In this document: in pieces, positions 1-5,434 of the stretch
Layout of the letters: each line of letters begins with the position of its first letter
Position numbering within the stretch: the first letter of the stretch is position 1
NCBI GenBank assembly: GCA_035552275.1
Contig: DASZLR010000157.1
Location: 1-13,103 of the forward strand
Source of the DNA: DASVLX01 sp035552275
Lineage (GTDB): Bacteria > Actinomycetota > Actinomycetes > Mycobacteriales > Pseudonocardiaceae
DNA: 13,103 nucleotides
Direction: 5' to 3'
Notes under the pieces: model-generated
What the model saw: only the letters and a program-made list of their open reading frames with translations
Databases searched by the model: none
What the model was told of the DNA's origin: nothing
Program-made: the position numbers and the translations under genes

Positions 1-545
1 TTTCCCATGACAATGAACACCGCGCACCGCTCGTCGGCCGCGCCGCTGATCCACCATTTGCGGCCGTTGACCACATAGTCGTCGCCGTCCCGCACGATCG
101 AGGTGGACACATTGCGCGCGTCCGAACTGGCGACCTCTGGCTCGGTCATCGCGAACGCCGACCGAATTTCGCCGTCCAGTAGCGGTCGCAGCCACCGGGA
201 CTTCTGCTCGGGCGTGCCGAACAGGTGCAAGGTCTCCATGTTGCCGGTGTCCGGCGCCTGGCAGTTGATCGCTTCCGGTGCGATCTCCGGTGACCAGCCG
301 GAGATCTCCGCGACCGACGCGTATTCCAGATTGGACAGTCCGGAGACGTCCGGCAGGAACAGGTTCCACAGCCCGCGCTCACGCGCTTCCTGTTTCAGCT
401 CCTCGACCACCGGTGGCAGTGCGTGATCGTCGTTCGCCCGTCGCCACCGCGCGTAAACCGGCTCGGCGGGAAACACGGATTCCCGCATGAAGTCCCACAT
501 CCGCGCACAGGTCTCTTCGGCCTTGGCGGAAAGCGCGAAATCCAT
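1..545 (-). CDS. Acyl-CoA dehydrogenase family protein (partial, 3' end beyond left edge)
   Basis: The N-terminal 181 residues of a flavin-dependent acyl-CoA dehydrogenase, read from the ATG at 545 and running off the window. The alpha-helical N-domain is followed by FAMTEPEVASSDA (residues 131-143), the conserved FAD/substrate-binding segment of the family, and then the start of the beta-domain (VVNGRKWWISGA, 158-169). Full members have about 380-420 residues, so more than half lies outside. The ATG is 4 nt after the stop of the upstream APH-fold gene, which suggests translational coupling. The N-terminus (MDFALSAKAEETCARMWDFM) resembles the ACAD10/ACAD11-like branch more than short-chain dehydrogenases. 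Paired with an APH-fold kinase, it may act on a phosphorylated 4-hydroxyacyl-CoA, as LvaC does, instead of in plain beta-oxidation. That role is inferred. Codon 122 is the rare leucine codon CTA. Confidence 0.93.
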   Translation of the reverse strand, partial: MDFALSAKAEETCARMWDFMRESVFPAEPVYARWRRANDDHALPPVVEELKQEARERGLWNLFLPDVSGLSNLEYASVAEISGWSPEIAPEAINCQAPDTGNMETLHLFGTPEQKSRWLRPLLDGEIRSAFAMTEPEVASSDARNVSTSIVRDGDDYVVNGRKWWISGAADERCAVFIVMG

Positions 546-549
546 CGTC

Positions 550-1596
550 TCACCCAATCCTCTCGCCCAGGATCGCCAATCCGTTGTCAGCGGTGCGCAC
601 GATCAACTCGCGCACGTCACCGAAATCCTGTCCTGCCATCGAACCCGCCGCGACCCGAGCGGCGACGCCCTGCATGATCACCGCGAACTTGAAGTGCGCG
701 AAAGCCTGATAGAAGCGGATTCCGCCGACGTCGCGCCCGGTCAGCTCGGCGTACCGATCGACCAGTTCGGCGCGGCTGGGGAAACCGGGCTCGACGGTGA
801 CCGTGGGAACCAGCCGCAACGGGTCCTCATCCGCCGTGCGCCAGTAGAACAGCAGCATGCCGAGATCGGCGAGCGGATCGCCCACAGTGGACATCTCCCA
901 GTCCAGCACCGCGGCGACGACGCCCGGGTCGTCCTCGCTCATCAGACAGTTGTCCAACCGGAAGTCGCCGTGCACGATCGCCGGCGGCGGACTTTCCGGC
1001 AGTCGGGTGGCCAACCGGTCGGCGAGCGCGTCCACCGACGGCACCTCGGCGGTCCGGCTCGCCACCCACTGCTGTCCCCACCGCCGTAGCTGGCGAGCGA
1101 GAAAGCCTTGTGGGTGGCCGAAATCCGCGAGACCGACCGACTCGGGATCGACCGCGTGCAGCCGCGCGAGGGCGCCGATGAGCGCGTCGGCCATCGCCCG
1201 CCGCGCGGCGGGATCATCGGCGTAGCCGGCGGGCAGCTTGTCCCGGATCACGTGGCCGGGCACCTTCTCCATGACGTACGAGGGCACGCCGAGCAGGTCC
1301 CCGGCGTCGTCGTTCAGCACGATCCGCGGCACCGGGACCGGGGTGGGGGCGAGCGCCGCCTGCACCCGCGCCTCGCGTCGCATGTCGTGCGCGCTGGGCA
1401 GCAGTTCGCCGGTGGGCGGCCGGCGGAGGATCACGCTGCCGGCGGGACTCGTCAGCTCGAAGGTCAGGTTCGACTTGCCGCCGCTGATCAGCGTGACGTC
1501 GAGCGTGCGCCACGCCTGGTCGCCCAGACAGTCGGCAAGTGCCCTGCCCAGCCGGTCCGGGCGGGCGAGCCTGTCGAGATCACCGGGCACCGCCAT
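550..1596 (-). CDS. APH-fold phosphotransferase family protein (ACAD10/11 N-domain / LvaA-like)
   Basis: A 348-aa aminoglycoside-phosphotransferase/choline-kinase fold protein. Visible motifs are a glycine-rich nucleotide loop (ISGGKSNLTFEL, residues 37-48), the hinge-like YVMEKVPGHV (107-116), the catalytic loop HGDFRLDN (209-216, catalytic Asp211, Asn216) and the metal-binding LDWE (Asp232). Presence of both catalytic aspartates argues for an active kinase. The start is either ATG 1596 or GTG 1605. The Shine-Dalgarno-like AAAGGTGAGG sits at about 1608-1617 and would suit GTG 1605 at least as well. Longer in-frame extensions run into the divergent promoter region and look non-coding. Despite the family name, antibiotic resistance is unlikely. 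The tight coupling to an acyl-CoA dehydrogenase and the ACAD11-like features point to phosphorylation of a hydroxyacyl-CoA. Mycobacterial FadE36 is a comparable APH-like protein. Confidence 0.93.
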   Translation of the reverse strand: MAVPGDLDRLARPDRLGRALADCLGDQAWRTLDVTLISGGKSNLTFELTSPAGSVILRRPPTGELLPSAHDMRREARVQAALAPTPVPVPRIVLNDDAGDLLGVPSYVMEKVPGHVIRDKLPAGYADDPAARRAMADALIGALARLHAVDPESVGLADFGHPQGFLARQLRRWGQQWVASRTAEVPSVDALADRLATRLPESPPPAIVHGDFRLDNCLMSEDDPGVVAAVLDWEMSTVGDPLADLGMLLFYWRTADEDPLRLVPTVTVEPGFPSRAELVDRYAELTGRDVGGIRFYQAFAHFKFAVIMQGVAARVAAGSMAGQDFGDVRELIVRTADNGLAILGERIG

Positions 1597-1605
1597 CGTG
1601 CGCAC

Positions 1606-1762
1606 CGCCTCACCTTTGAGCCCATCCCGAGCATCACCACAGCTATCGCACCGTAGCAACCACGCGGCTGCGCGCGCCGACGCGAGAGGCCGGGTACGCG
1701 AGTGGACACGCCGCGGCGTTCGGACGATCATCGTGCGCATTCGTCGCAGACAGGAGGACCGC
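1606..1762. promoter_or_regulatory. Divergent intergenic region between kinase/dehydrogenase pair and VOC gene
   Basis: This 157-bp spacer must hold start signals for both directions. On the minus strand a TACGGT hexamer (complement of 1650-1655) is a possible -10 box for the kinase/dehydrogenase unit, but I see no good -35 partner. On the plus strand only the ribosome binding site of the VOC gene (AGGAGG, 1752-1757) is clear. No operator can be named with confidence. Confidence 0.3.
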
Positions 1763-2116
1763 ATGCGTGCCAAACGCATTATGGCCAACCTTCGAGTGGC
1801 CGACGTTGAGGCAGCGAAGAGCTTCTACACCGACTACCTCGGGCTGAGCACTGAGGAGTTCAACATGGGATGGGTGGCTCGCTACACCTCTCCCGACACC
1901 GGGGCGAAGGTCCAACTCGTCACGCGCGACGCGACCGCTCCCGAGGACTCGGTTATTTCCATCCACACGGATGACGTCGAAGGCGCTTACGCGGAAGCTC
2001 AGAAACTCGGCTACGAGATCGTGCACCCGATAACCACCGAGCCGTGGGGTGTGCACCGGTTCCTGGTCCGAGCACCAGACGGCAACGTCATCAACATCGT
2101 GCACCATCCGGACTGA
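1763..2116 (+). CDS. VOC (glyoxalase/bleomycin-resistance/dioxygenase) superfamily protein
   Basis: A 117-aa single-chain VOC protein with two beta-alpha-beta-beta-beta modules. The first (about residues 5-55) carries RVADVEAAKSFYTDYLGL. The second (about 63-115) carries SIHTDDVEGAYAEAQKLGYE, then EPWGVHRFLVRAPDGNVINIV, the usual closing pattern. The start is fixed by AGGAGG at 1752-1757, 5 nt before the ATG. The first strand has Asn9 where glyoxalase I-type metal enzymes have His, so the metal site may be altered and the protein could be a binding or resistance protein and not an enzyme. The substrate cannot be told from sequence. Third positions are more A/T-rich than in neighbouring genes (for example GTT ATT TCC), hinting at separate ancestry. 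It stands alone, divergent from the kinase gene and 136 nt before the reductase gene. Confidence 0.93.
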   Translation: MRAKRIMANLRVADVEAAKSFYTDYLGLSTEEFNMGWVARYTSPDTGAKVQLVTRDATAPEDSVISIHTDDVEGAYAEAQKLGYEIVHPITTEPWGVHRFLVRAPDGNVINIVHHPD

Positions 2117-2165
2117 TACAGCGGCGCGGCGTGCGTCGCGTGCTGCGCCGACGTTCGGGTCTGTT

Positions 2166-2180
2166 GTCGCGCAGCGCGAC
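2166..2180. terminator. Short perfect hairpin after VOC gene (terminator or operator)
   Basis: GTCGCG-CAG-CGCGAC forms a 6-bp perfect stem with a 3-nt loop, 50 nt after the VOC stop. There is no T-run. It could end the VOC transcript or be a protein-binding palindrome upstream of the reductase gene. Confidence 0.3.
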
Positions 2181-2252
2181 TAATCTGATCGAAGATCTAG
2201 GCGATGCCCTTGAACTGCTCAAACATGCCGTCCAGTCGTGGAGGAGTACCTG

Positions 2253-2813
2253 ATGCTGCCGGTGATCTACTCGATGAGCGTGTCGCTGGACGGTTTCATC
2301 GCCGGGCCGGATGGCGATATCAGCTGGGGCGCCCCGGACCCGGAGCAGTTCCGCTTCCACGTCGAGCAGACCCGGCACATCGCCGCATACCTGTGCGGAC
2401 GCCGCCTGTATCAGGAAATGCTGGTCTGGGAGACCGCCGAGCAGACCATGTCCGGGGAGGCGGAACTCGAGTTCGGCCGGATCTGGCGGCCGATCCCGAA
2501 GGTGGTGTTCTCGCGCACGCTGAGCGCGGTGGCGGGCGACGCGAGCCTGGCCACCGACGACATCGCCACCGAGGTCGGCCGGCTCCGCGACCAGCCGGGC
2601 GAGGGTGTGGTGGCCATTGGCGGGGCGGGCCTGGCCGGGGACGCCATTGCCGAGGACCTGATCGACGAGTACCGCCAGTTCGTCTGCCCCGTGATCCTCG
2701 GCAGCGGCACCCCGTACTTCCCGCGGCTGGCCAAGCCCCTCGGCCTGCGACTGATCGAGTCCCGGACGCTGAGTTCCCGGGTCGTCTACCTTCGCTACCA
2801 GCGCATACGCTGA
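2253..2813 (+). CDS. Dihydrofolate reductase family protein (RibD C-terminal fold)
   Basis: A 186-aa NADPH-dependent reductase-fold protein of the large actinobacterial family related to the RibD C-terminal domain, not to housekeeping FolA. Motifs in order: SLDGFIA (residues 11-17), CGRRLYQEM (48-56), PKVVFSRTL (82-90), the nucleotide-binding IGGAGLA (122-128) and DEYRQFVCPVILGSGTPYF (138-156). The length is typical. The ATG at 2253 is chosen because GGAGGAG at 2240-2246 lies 6 nt before it; the in-frame GTG at 2238 would overlap that site. The natural substrate of these stand-alone paralogues is generally unknown. The next gene begins 63 nt downstream after a structured leader, so the two could be co-transcribed with internal control. 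Confidence 0.94.
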   Translation: MLPVIYSMSVSLDGFIAGPDGDISWGAPDPEQFRFHVEQTRHIAAYLCGRRLYQEMLVWETAEQTMSGEAELEFGRIWRPIPKVVFSRTLSAVAGDASLATDDIATEVGRLRDQPGEGVVAIGGAGLAGDAIAEDLIDEYRQFVCPVILGSGTPYFPRLAKPLGLRLIESRTLSSRVVYLRYQRIR

Positions 2814-2857
2814 GGTCGACCCTCGGTGGAGGATGTCCGACTCCACCGACCGGACAT
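2812..2857 (+). promoter_or_regulatory. Structured leader with mutually exclusive hairpins
   Basis: Two inverted repeats interleave. TCGGTGGAG (2823-2831) pairs with CTCCACCGA (2841-2849). ATGTCCG (2833-2839), inside the loop of the first, pairs with CGGACAT (2851-2857). A smaller GAGG/CCTC hairpin (2812-2815/2821-2824) overlaps the first arm. The ribosome binding site of the following gene (GGAGGA, 2864-2869) starts 7 nt after the last arm. The geometry fits an RNA switch or attenuator, or two overlapping DNA operators. No known riboswitch class is recognised. Confidence 0.45.
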
Positions 2858-2876
2858 ACCTGCGGAGGAATTCGCC

Positions 2877-3338
2877 ATGCCCTATGCCGTGGACTTCGGC
2901 ACCGTATCGACCGTTGGCCTGGAATCGTCGCCGGCCGCGGCCGCGCTCGCTGGCCTGCGGGCGAACGAGGCCCGGTACTTCAAGAACAAGTACGGCCACG
3001 TCTTCACCGTCGAGCCCGCCAGTAACGCCACGTCGACCATCGACTGGGTGCACCGAATTCTCAAGGAAGAACGCGGCATCGTCATCTCCTCTCGCCCGCT
3101 CGAAGCGACCGCATTCCAGGTCGAGAACATTCGGATGGCCTATGTCTTCTACGAGAACGGTCTGTCGATCAACGTGATGTACACCGTCGCCGACTCCGGG
3201 AAACGAGCGGTCGGGTTCAAGCTCTCCGACGGGATGGAAGTCCCCGCAGAGCTCGCCTCGTTCAAGTTCGCTCGACAGAAGTCGAAGCTGGCCGGAACCA
3301 TCCGCGGCTCCTACTTCGTCATCAAGAACGAGTACTGA
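2877..3338 (+). CDS. Hypothetical protein, 153 aa, soluble, function unknown
   Basis: I do not recognise this family. The ATG at 2877 is preceded by GGAGGA (2864-2869, 7 nt away); an in-frame GTG at 2826 has no ribosome binding site and lies in the hairpin leader. The protein lacks a signal peptide and membrane segment. Residues 1-30 are Ala/Gly-rich. Residues 31-65 contain a basic/aromatic stretch (EARYFKNKYGHVFTVEP) and a predicted helix IDWVHRILKEE. The rest alternates short beta-like strands (RGIVISSRPL, MAYVFYENGLSINVMYTV, RGSYFVIKN) and ends in NEY. No Cys or metal-ligand cluster is visible. Third-position A/T is higher than in flanking genes. It follows the DHFR-family gene in the same direction and may share its transcript. 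Confidence 0.85.
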   Translation: MPYAVDFGTVSTVGLESSPAAAALAGLRANEARYFKNKYGHVFTVEPASNATSTIDWVHRILKEERGIVISSRPLEATAFQVENIRMAYVFYENGLSINVMYTVADSGKRAVGFKLSDGMEVPAELASFKFARQKSKLAGTIRGSYFVIKNEY

Positions 3339-3383
3339 CCCGGCACCGGCGCTGACAAGCGCGCAGCACGAGGCCAGAGGGAG

Positions 3384-3457
3384 TGGGTCCGGGGGGAGTC
3401 GAACCCCCACTGGCTGGATCCTAAGTCCAGTGCCTCTGCCAGTTGGGCTACGGACCC
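3384..3457 (-). tRNA. tRNA with anticodon UAG (Leu by anticodon; atypical class I body)
   Basis: A complete cloverleaf: 7-bp acceptor GGGTCCG/CGGACCC; 3-bp D stem (GCC/GGC) with GG in the loop; anticodon stem CTGGA/TCCAG with loop CTTAGGA; T stem GGGGG/CCCCC with TTCGACT loop; discriminator A. The anticodon TAG (complement of 3421-3423) reads CUA leucine codons. CCA is not encoded, as is common in actinobacteria. The oddity is that only 5 nt (CCAGT) separate the anticodon and T arms, whereas bacterial tRNA-Leu has a long variable arm. The amino acid identity is therefore uncertain. There is no neighbouring tRNA. Confidence 0.92.
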
Positions 3458-3596
3458 TGGCCGGCGATGTCAATGTCAGTGTGGTGCCGGTGTCGGTGTC
3501 GTGTCACTGTCCTGCCATCGGCATGCCGCGTGCGGTAAGCGTACCGGCGTGATCTAACGTGTCGCGCAGAGCAGCCGGTGGCGGTATGGAGGACAC
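3458..3596. promoter_or_regulatory. Intergenic spacer upstream of the tRNA and of the DUF3618 gene
   Basis: 139 bp between divergent units. The part next to the tRNA (about 3466-3512) is a low-complexity run of imperfect TGTC/GGTGTC units. No convincing -35/-10 pair is visible for the tRNA. For the plus-strand gene the only clear signal is GGAGG (3588-3592), 4 nt before the ATG. Confidence 0.3.
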
Positions 3597-3818
3597 ATGG
3601 CCCGCGATCCACAGACCATCGAACGCGAGATCGAGCAGGCTCGCGACGCGCTGGCCGCCACCCTCGACCAACTCGGCGAACGCGCCAACCCGCAGAAGCT
3701 GGTCGAACAGGCCAAGACGTCGGTGCGCGCCCAGTTGCGGCAGCCGAAGGTCCGCTACCCGCTGATTGGCGTCGGCGTGCTGGTTGGGGTGCTCGTCGCC
3801 CGCAAGCTGTTCCGCTGA
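3597..3818 (+). CDS. DUF3618 domain-containing small membrane protein
   Basis: A 73-aa protein matching the DUF3618 pattern: a charged N-terminal amphipathic helix (IEREIEQARDALAATLDQLGERANP, about residues 8-32), a basic linker (TSVRAQLRQPKVRYP) and one C-terminal membrane span (about 55-69) ending in ARKLFR. Proteins of this kind are widespread in actinobacteria, often near phage-holin superfamily III or stress-associated membrane proteins, and no biochemical role is established. Likely topology has a cytoplasmic helix with a tail-anchored segment. The start is supported by GGAGG at 3588-3592. It is a single-gene unit, convergent with the TetR gene 43 nt away. Confidence 0.92.
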   Translation: MARDPQTIEREIEQARDALAATLDQLGERANPQKLVEQAKTSVRAQLRQPKVRYPLIGVGVLVGVLVARKLFR

Positions 3819-3861
3819 GCCGCCGCAGCCGCGCTGTCCGACAACGCCTGCTCAACACTGA

Positions 3862-4482
3862 TCAACGGGGTGGCCGGCCGGCCAGTGGCATCAGCACCTG
3901 GTCGACCAGCCGGTCGACGAACGCGGCGTCCAACGGGTCGCCGGTCAGCATCAGCCGGTAGGTGAGCGCGGCGCCGGCCAGCTCCACCAGCATCCTTTTC
4001 GGCGCGTCTCCGGCCAGCTCGCCCCGTTCCTCGGCCCGCTCCAACACCCGCAGCAGCACGTCCCGCTGACCGGTCAGGAAGCTGCGCCGGAAAGCGTCGG
4101 CCAATTCGGGCTCGTGCGGCAGTTCGCCGACCAGCGCCTGGGCCGCCCGCCCCGCCGACCCGGTCAGGAACCGGGCGAACGCCATCAGGAACGCCCGGAG
4201 ATCCTCGGACAGCGATCCGGTGTCCGGCTGCGGGATGCTCCGGTTGACCGACTGCACCACGGCGTCGATCACCAGGTGCAGCTTGGAGTCCCACCGTCGG
4301 TAGATGGTCGCCTTGCCGGCCCGAGCCCGCGCGGCCACCGCGTCCATGGTCAACGCGCGGTAGCCGACGTCCGCCATCACCGCGAGCGCGGCGTCCCGCA
4401 GAGCTTCGTCCCGACCGGCGTCCCGGGGCCTGCCGCGAACGAAGGCACGCGGTTCGTCGTCGCGGTTGGGCGCTGCCGTCAA
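3862..4482 (-). CDS. TetR/AcrR family transcriptional regulator (TTG start)
   Basis: A 206-aa TetR-family repressor. The N-terminal helix-turn-helix spans about residues 25-70, with recognition region ALTMDAVAARARAGKATIYRRW (43-64) and the typical KATIYRRWDSK signature. The C-terminal ligand-binding domain begins at about 75 and contains LRAFLMAFARFLTG and VELAGAALTYRLMLTGDPLD. TTG at 4482 is the start. An in-frame TGA lies four codons upstream, GAGGG sits 6 nt before it, and the next ATG would delete part of the DNA-binding domain. The ATG at 4495 belongs to another frame. No divergent target is adjacent. It follows the acidic hypothetical gene by 50 nt on the same strand, so it may be the last gene of that unit. 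Ligand and regulon are unknown. Confidence 0.93.
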   Translation of the reverse strand: MTAAPNRDDEPRAFVRGRPRDAGRDEALRDAALAVMADVGYRALTMDAVAARARAGKATIYRRWDSKLHLVIDAVVQSVNRSIPQPDTGSLSEDLRAFLMAFARFLTGSAGRAAQALVGELPHEPELADAFRRSFLTGQRDVLLRVLERAEERGELAGDAPKRMLVELAGAALTYRLMLTGDPLDAAFVDRLVDQVLMPLAGRPPR

Positions 4483-4509
4483 GATGTTCCCTCATCCACC
4501 CAGGGGCAC

Positions 4510-4532
4510 CCTCGGTGATGCCACCGCTGAGG
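4510..4532 (-). terminator. Hairpin directly after stop of the acidic hypothetical gene
   Basis: On the minus strand CCTC...CGGTG-GCAT-CACCG-AGG can fold into a 5-bp stem plus a 3-4 bp outer stem with a small bulge. It begins one base after the TAA of the hypothetical gene and ends before the TetR start. It lacks a U-run, so it may be a weak terminator or an mRNA-end stabiliser. Confidence 0.35.
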
Positions 4533-5195
4533 TTACTGGACGGCGTTGATGACCTGCGTCAACTGGTTCGCTTCGCCATCGTCCGGCTCGCCTGCGGCCT
4601 TGCCGCGCTTGGCGATCACCGCTCCCACCGAGTCTGCCGCCATCAGGTGTCCGGTGGACGCCGCCGGTTCGACCCGCGAGTGCGCCGGCCCGGCTTCGGC
4701 TTGATCGGCCTGGTCCGGGTCGTCGCGGTCAGCGACATCAGCCGGGTCAGCGCCGTCCCCGGACTTGTCTTCGGGGGCCGCGCCCTGTGCGTCCTTCGCC
4801 GGCTTGTCCTCGGTGATCGCGTCCGTGACCTGGTTGGCGGACGCCGGATCGGGCTGATCGGCGGCGGCTTTGGCGGGCGCGGTGGCAGGCCTGTCCACGG
4901 TGTCCACGGCCGGCTGGGACGCGGGTGCGGCCGGCGCGCGCTCGGTGGCCGGCGCGTCCAGACCCAGGCGGGCGTGCAGATACTGAGTGGTGAACGCCAC
5001 CGCGTCCCCGTTGAGCAGGTGCACGACGGTGGGACTTTCCTGGCCGGGCGCCATCTTCGCCACCAGCTGATCCACCTGGTCCCGGGCGGCCATCAGGCCG
5101 GTTGCCGTGGCGGTCTTCGTCACGGCGCCGGCGACCGCGGTGATCCGCCAGTCGTCCCCATCCGGCACATAGTTCACCGTGATCGGCTCGTTCAT
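4533..5195 (-). CDS. Hypothetical protein: small folded N-domain plus acidic Ala/Pro/Asp-rich tail
   Basis: A 220-aa protein of unknown function. The start at ATG 5195 is supported by GGGAGGG just upstream. Residues 1-80 look folded: strands ITVNYVPDGDDWRITAVAG and TKTATATGLM, a helix AARDQVDQLVAKM, a strand SPTVVHLLNGDAVAF and a helix TTQYLHARLGL. This beta-beta-alpha-beta order is reminiscent of HicB-like partial RNase H folds, but I cannot confirm homology. Residues 81-220 are low-complexity and rich in Ala, Pro, Asp and Glu, likely disordered. Two short segments in the tail resemble each other: ANQVTDAI (120-127) and ANQLTQVI (209-216, near the C-terminus). There is no signal peptide or membrane segment. 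It lies between two TetR genes on the same strand. Confidence 0.85.
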   Translation of the reverse strand: MNEPITVNYVPDGDDWRITAVAGAVTKTATATGLMAARDQVDQLVAKMAPGQESPTVVHLLNGDAVAFTTQYLHARLGLDAPATERAPAAPASQPAVDTVDRPATAPAKAAADQPDPASANQVTDAITEDKPAKDAQGAAPEDKSGDGADPADVADRDDPDQADQAEAGPAHSRVEPAASTGHLMAADSVGAVIAKRGKAAGEPDDGEANQLTQVINAVQ

Positions 5196-5429
5196 GGTCC
5201 CTCCCTTGTCAGCGCGCTGGCGCACGACGCGCCCCAACCCGCTTGTGTGACTCCCGTGGTCAGGATGCATGACGCGACTGTCCGGGTCCTGCGCATTTCC
5301 CGGCATGTGCGCGGGCTCACTGCCACTGGTGTCACTCCCATGCTGATCTTCCTGGTTGGCATGGTCAGGAGCTGACAGTAAGGCGATAACGGGCGGACAG
5401 CACCCCGGTACCGCTGCGTTCCGCAGCGC
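5196..5429. promoter_or_regulatory. Upstream region of acidic hypothetical gene with imperfect repeat boxes
   Basis: A 234-bp spacer between the second TetR gene and the hypothetical gene, both on the minus strand. It contains two related boxes in the same orientation, CTTGTGTGACTCCC (5242-5255) and CTGGTGTCACTCCC (5326-5339), identical at 12 of 14 positions and 84 bp apart. A stem-loop at the TetR end is listed separately. No clear sigma-70 promoter is seen. Confidence 0.35.
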
Positions 5430-5434
5430 TTACC
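5407..5434 (-). terminator. Hairpin overlapping the stop of the monooxygenase-linked TetR gene
   Basis: CGCTGCG (5412-5418) and CGCAGCG (5422-5428) form a 7-bp stem with a 3-nt loop. Outer GGTA/TACC (5407-5410/5431-5434) can add four pairs and includes part of the TAA stop (5430-5432). The position immediately after the TetR gene fits a factor-independent-like terminator, although no T-tract follows. Confidence 0.5.

Noticed and set aside
550..1596. Aminoglycoside resistance gene
   Set aside because: The APH fold is shared by many kinases. The coupling to an acyl-CoA dehydrogenase and the ACAD11-like sequence indicate a metabolic role.
1238..1762. Upstream extension of the VOC protein
   Set aside because: The extension is antisense to the kinase gene, and the ATG at 1763 has an ideal Shine-Dalgarno sequence.
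2238..2252. GTG at 2238 as start of the reductase gene
   Set aside because: It would overlap the GGAGGAG ribosome binding site that ideally serves ATG 2253.
2823..2857. H-type pseudoknot formed by both stems at once
   Set aside because: Only 1 nt would have to bridge the 9-bp first stem, which is sterically implausible. Mutually exclusive hairpins are the better reading.
2091..3473. Long minus-strand open frame (about 460 codons) across the VOC end, reductase, unknown gene and tRNA
   Set aside because: It is antisense to two well-supported genes, runs through a tRNA, has no family motif, and is explained by GC-rich codon bias on the other strand.
3470..3477. TTGACA on the minus strand as tRNA -35 box
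   Set aside because: It lies only about 13-20 bp before the mature tRNA 5' end, too close for a -35 element with a leader.
3466..3512. CRISPR-like or tandem repeat array (TGTC/GGTGTC units)
   Set aside because: Units are 5-6 nt, imperfect and without spacers; this is simple low-complexity sequence.
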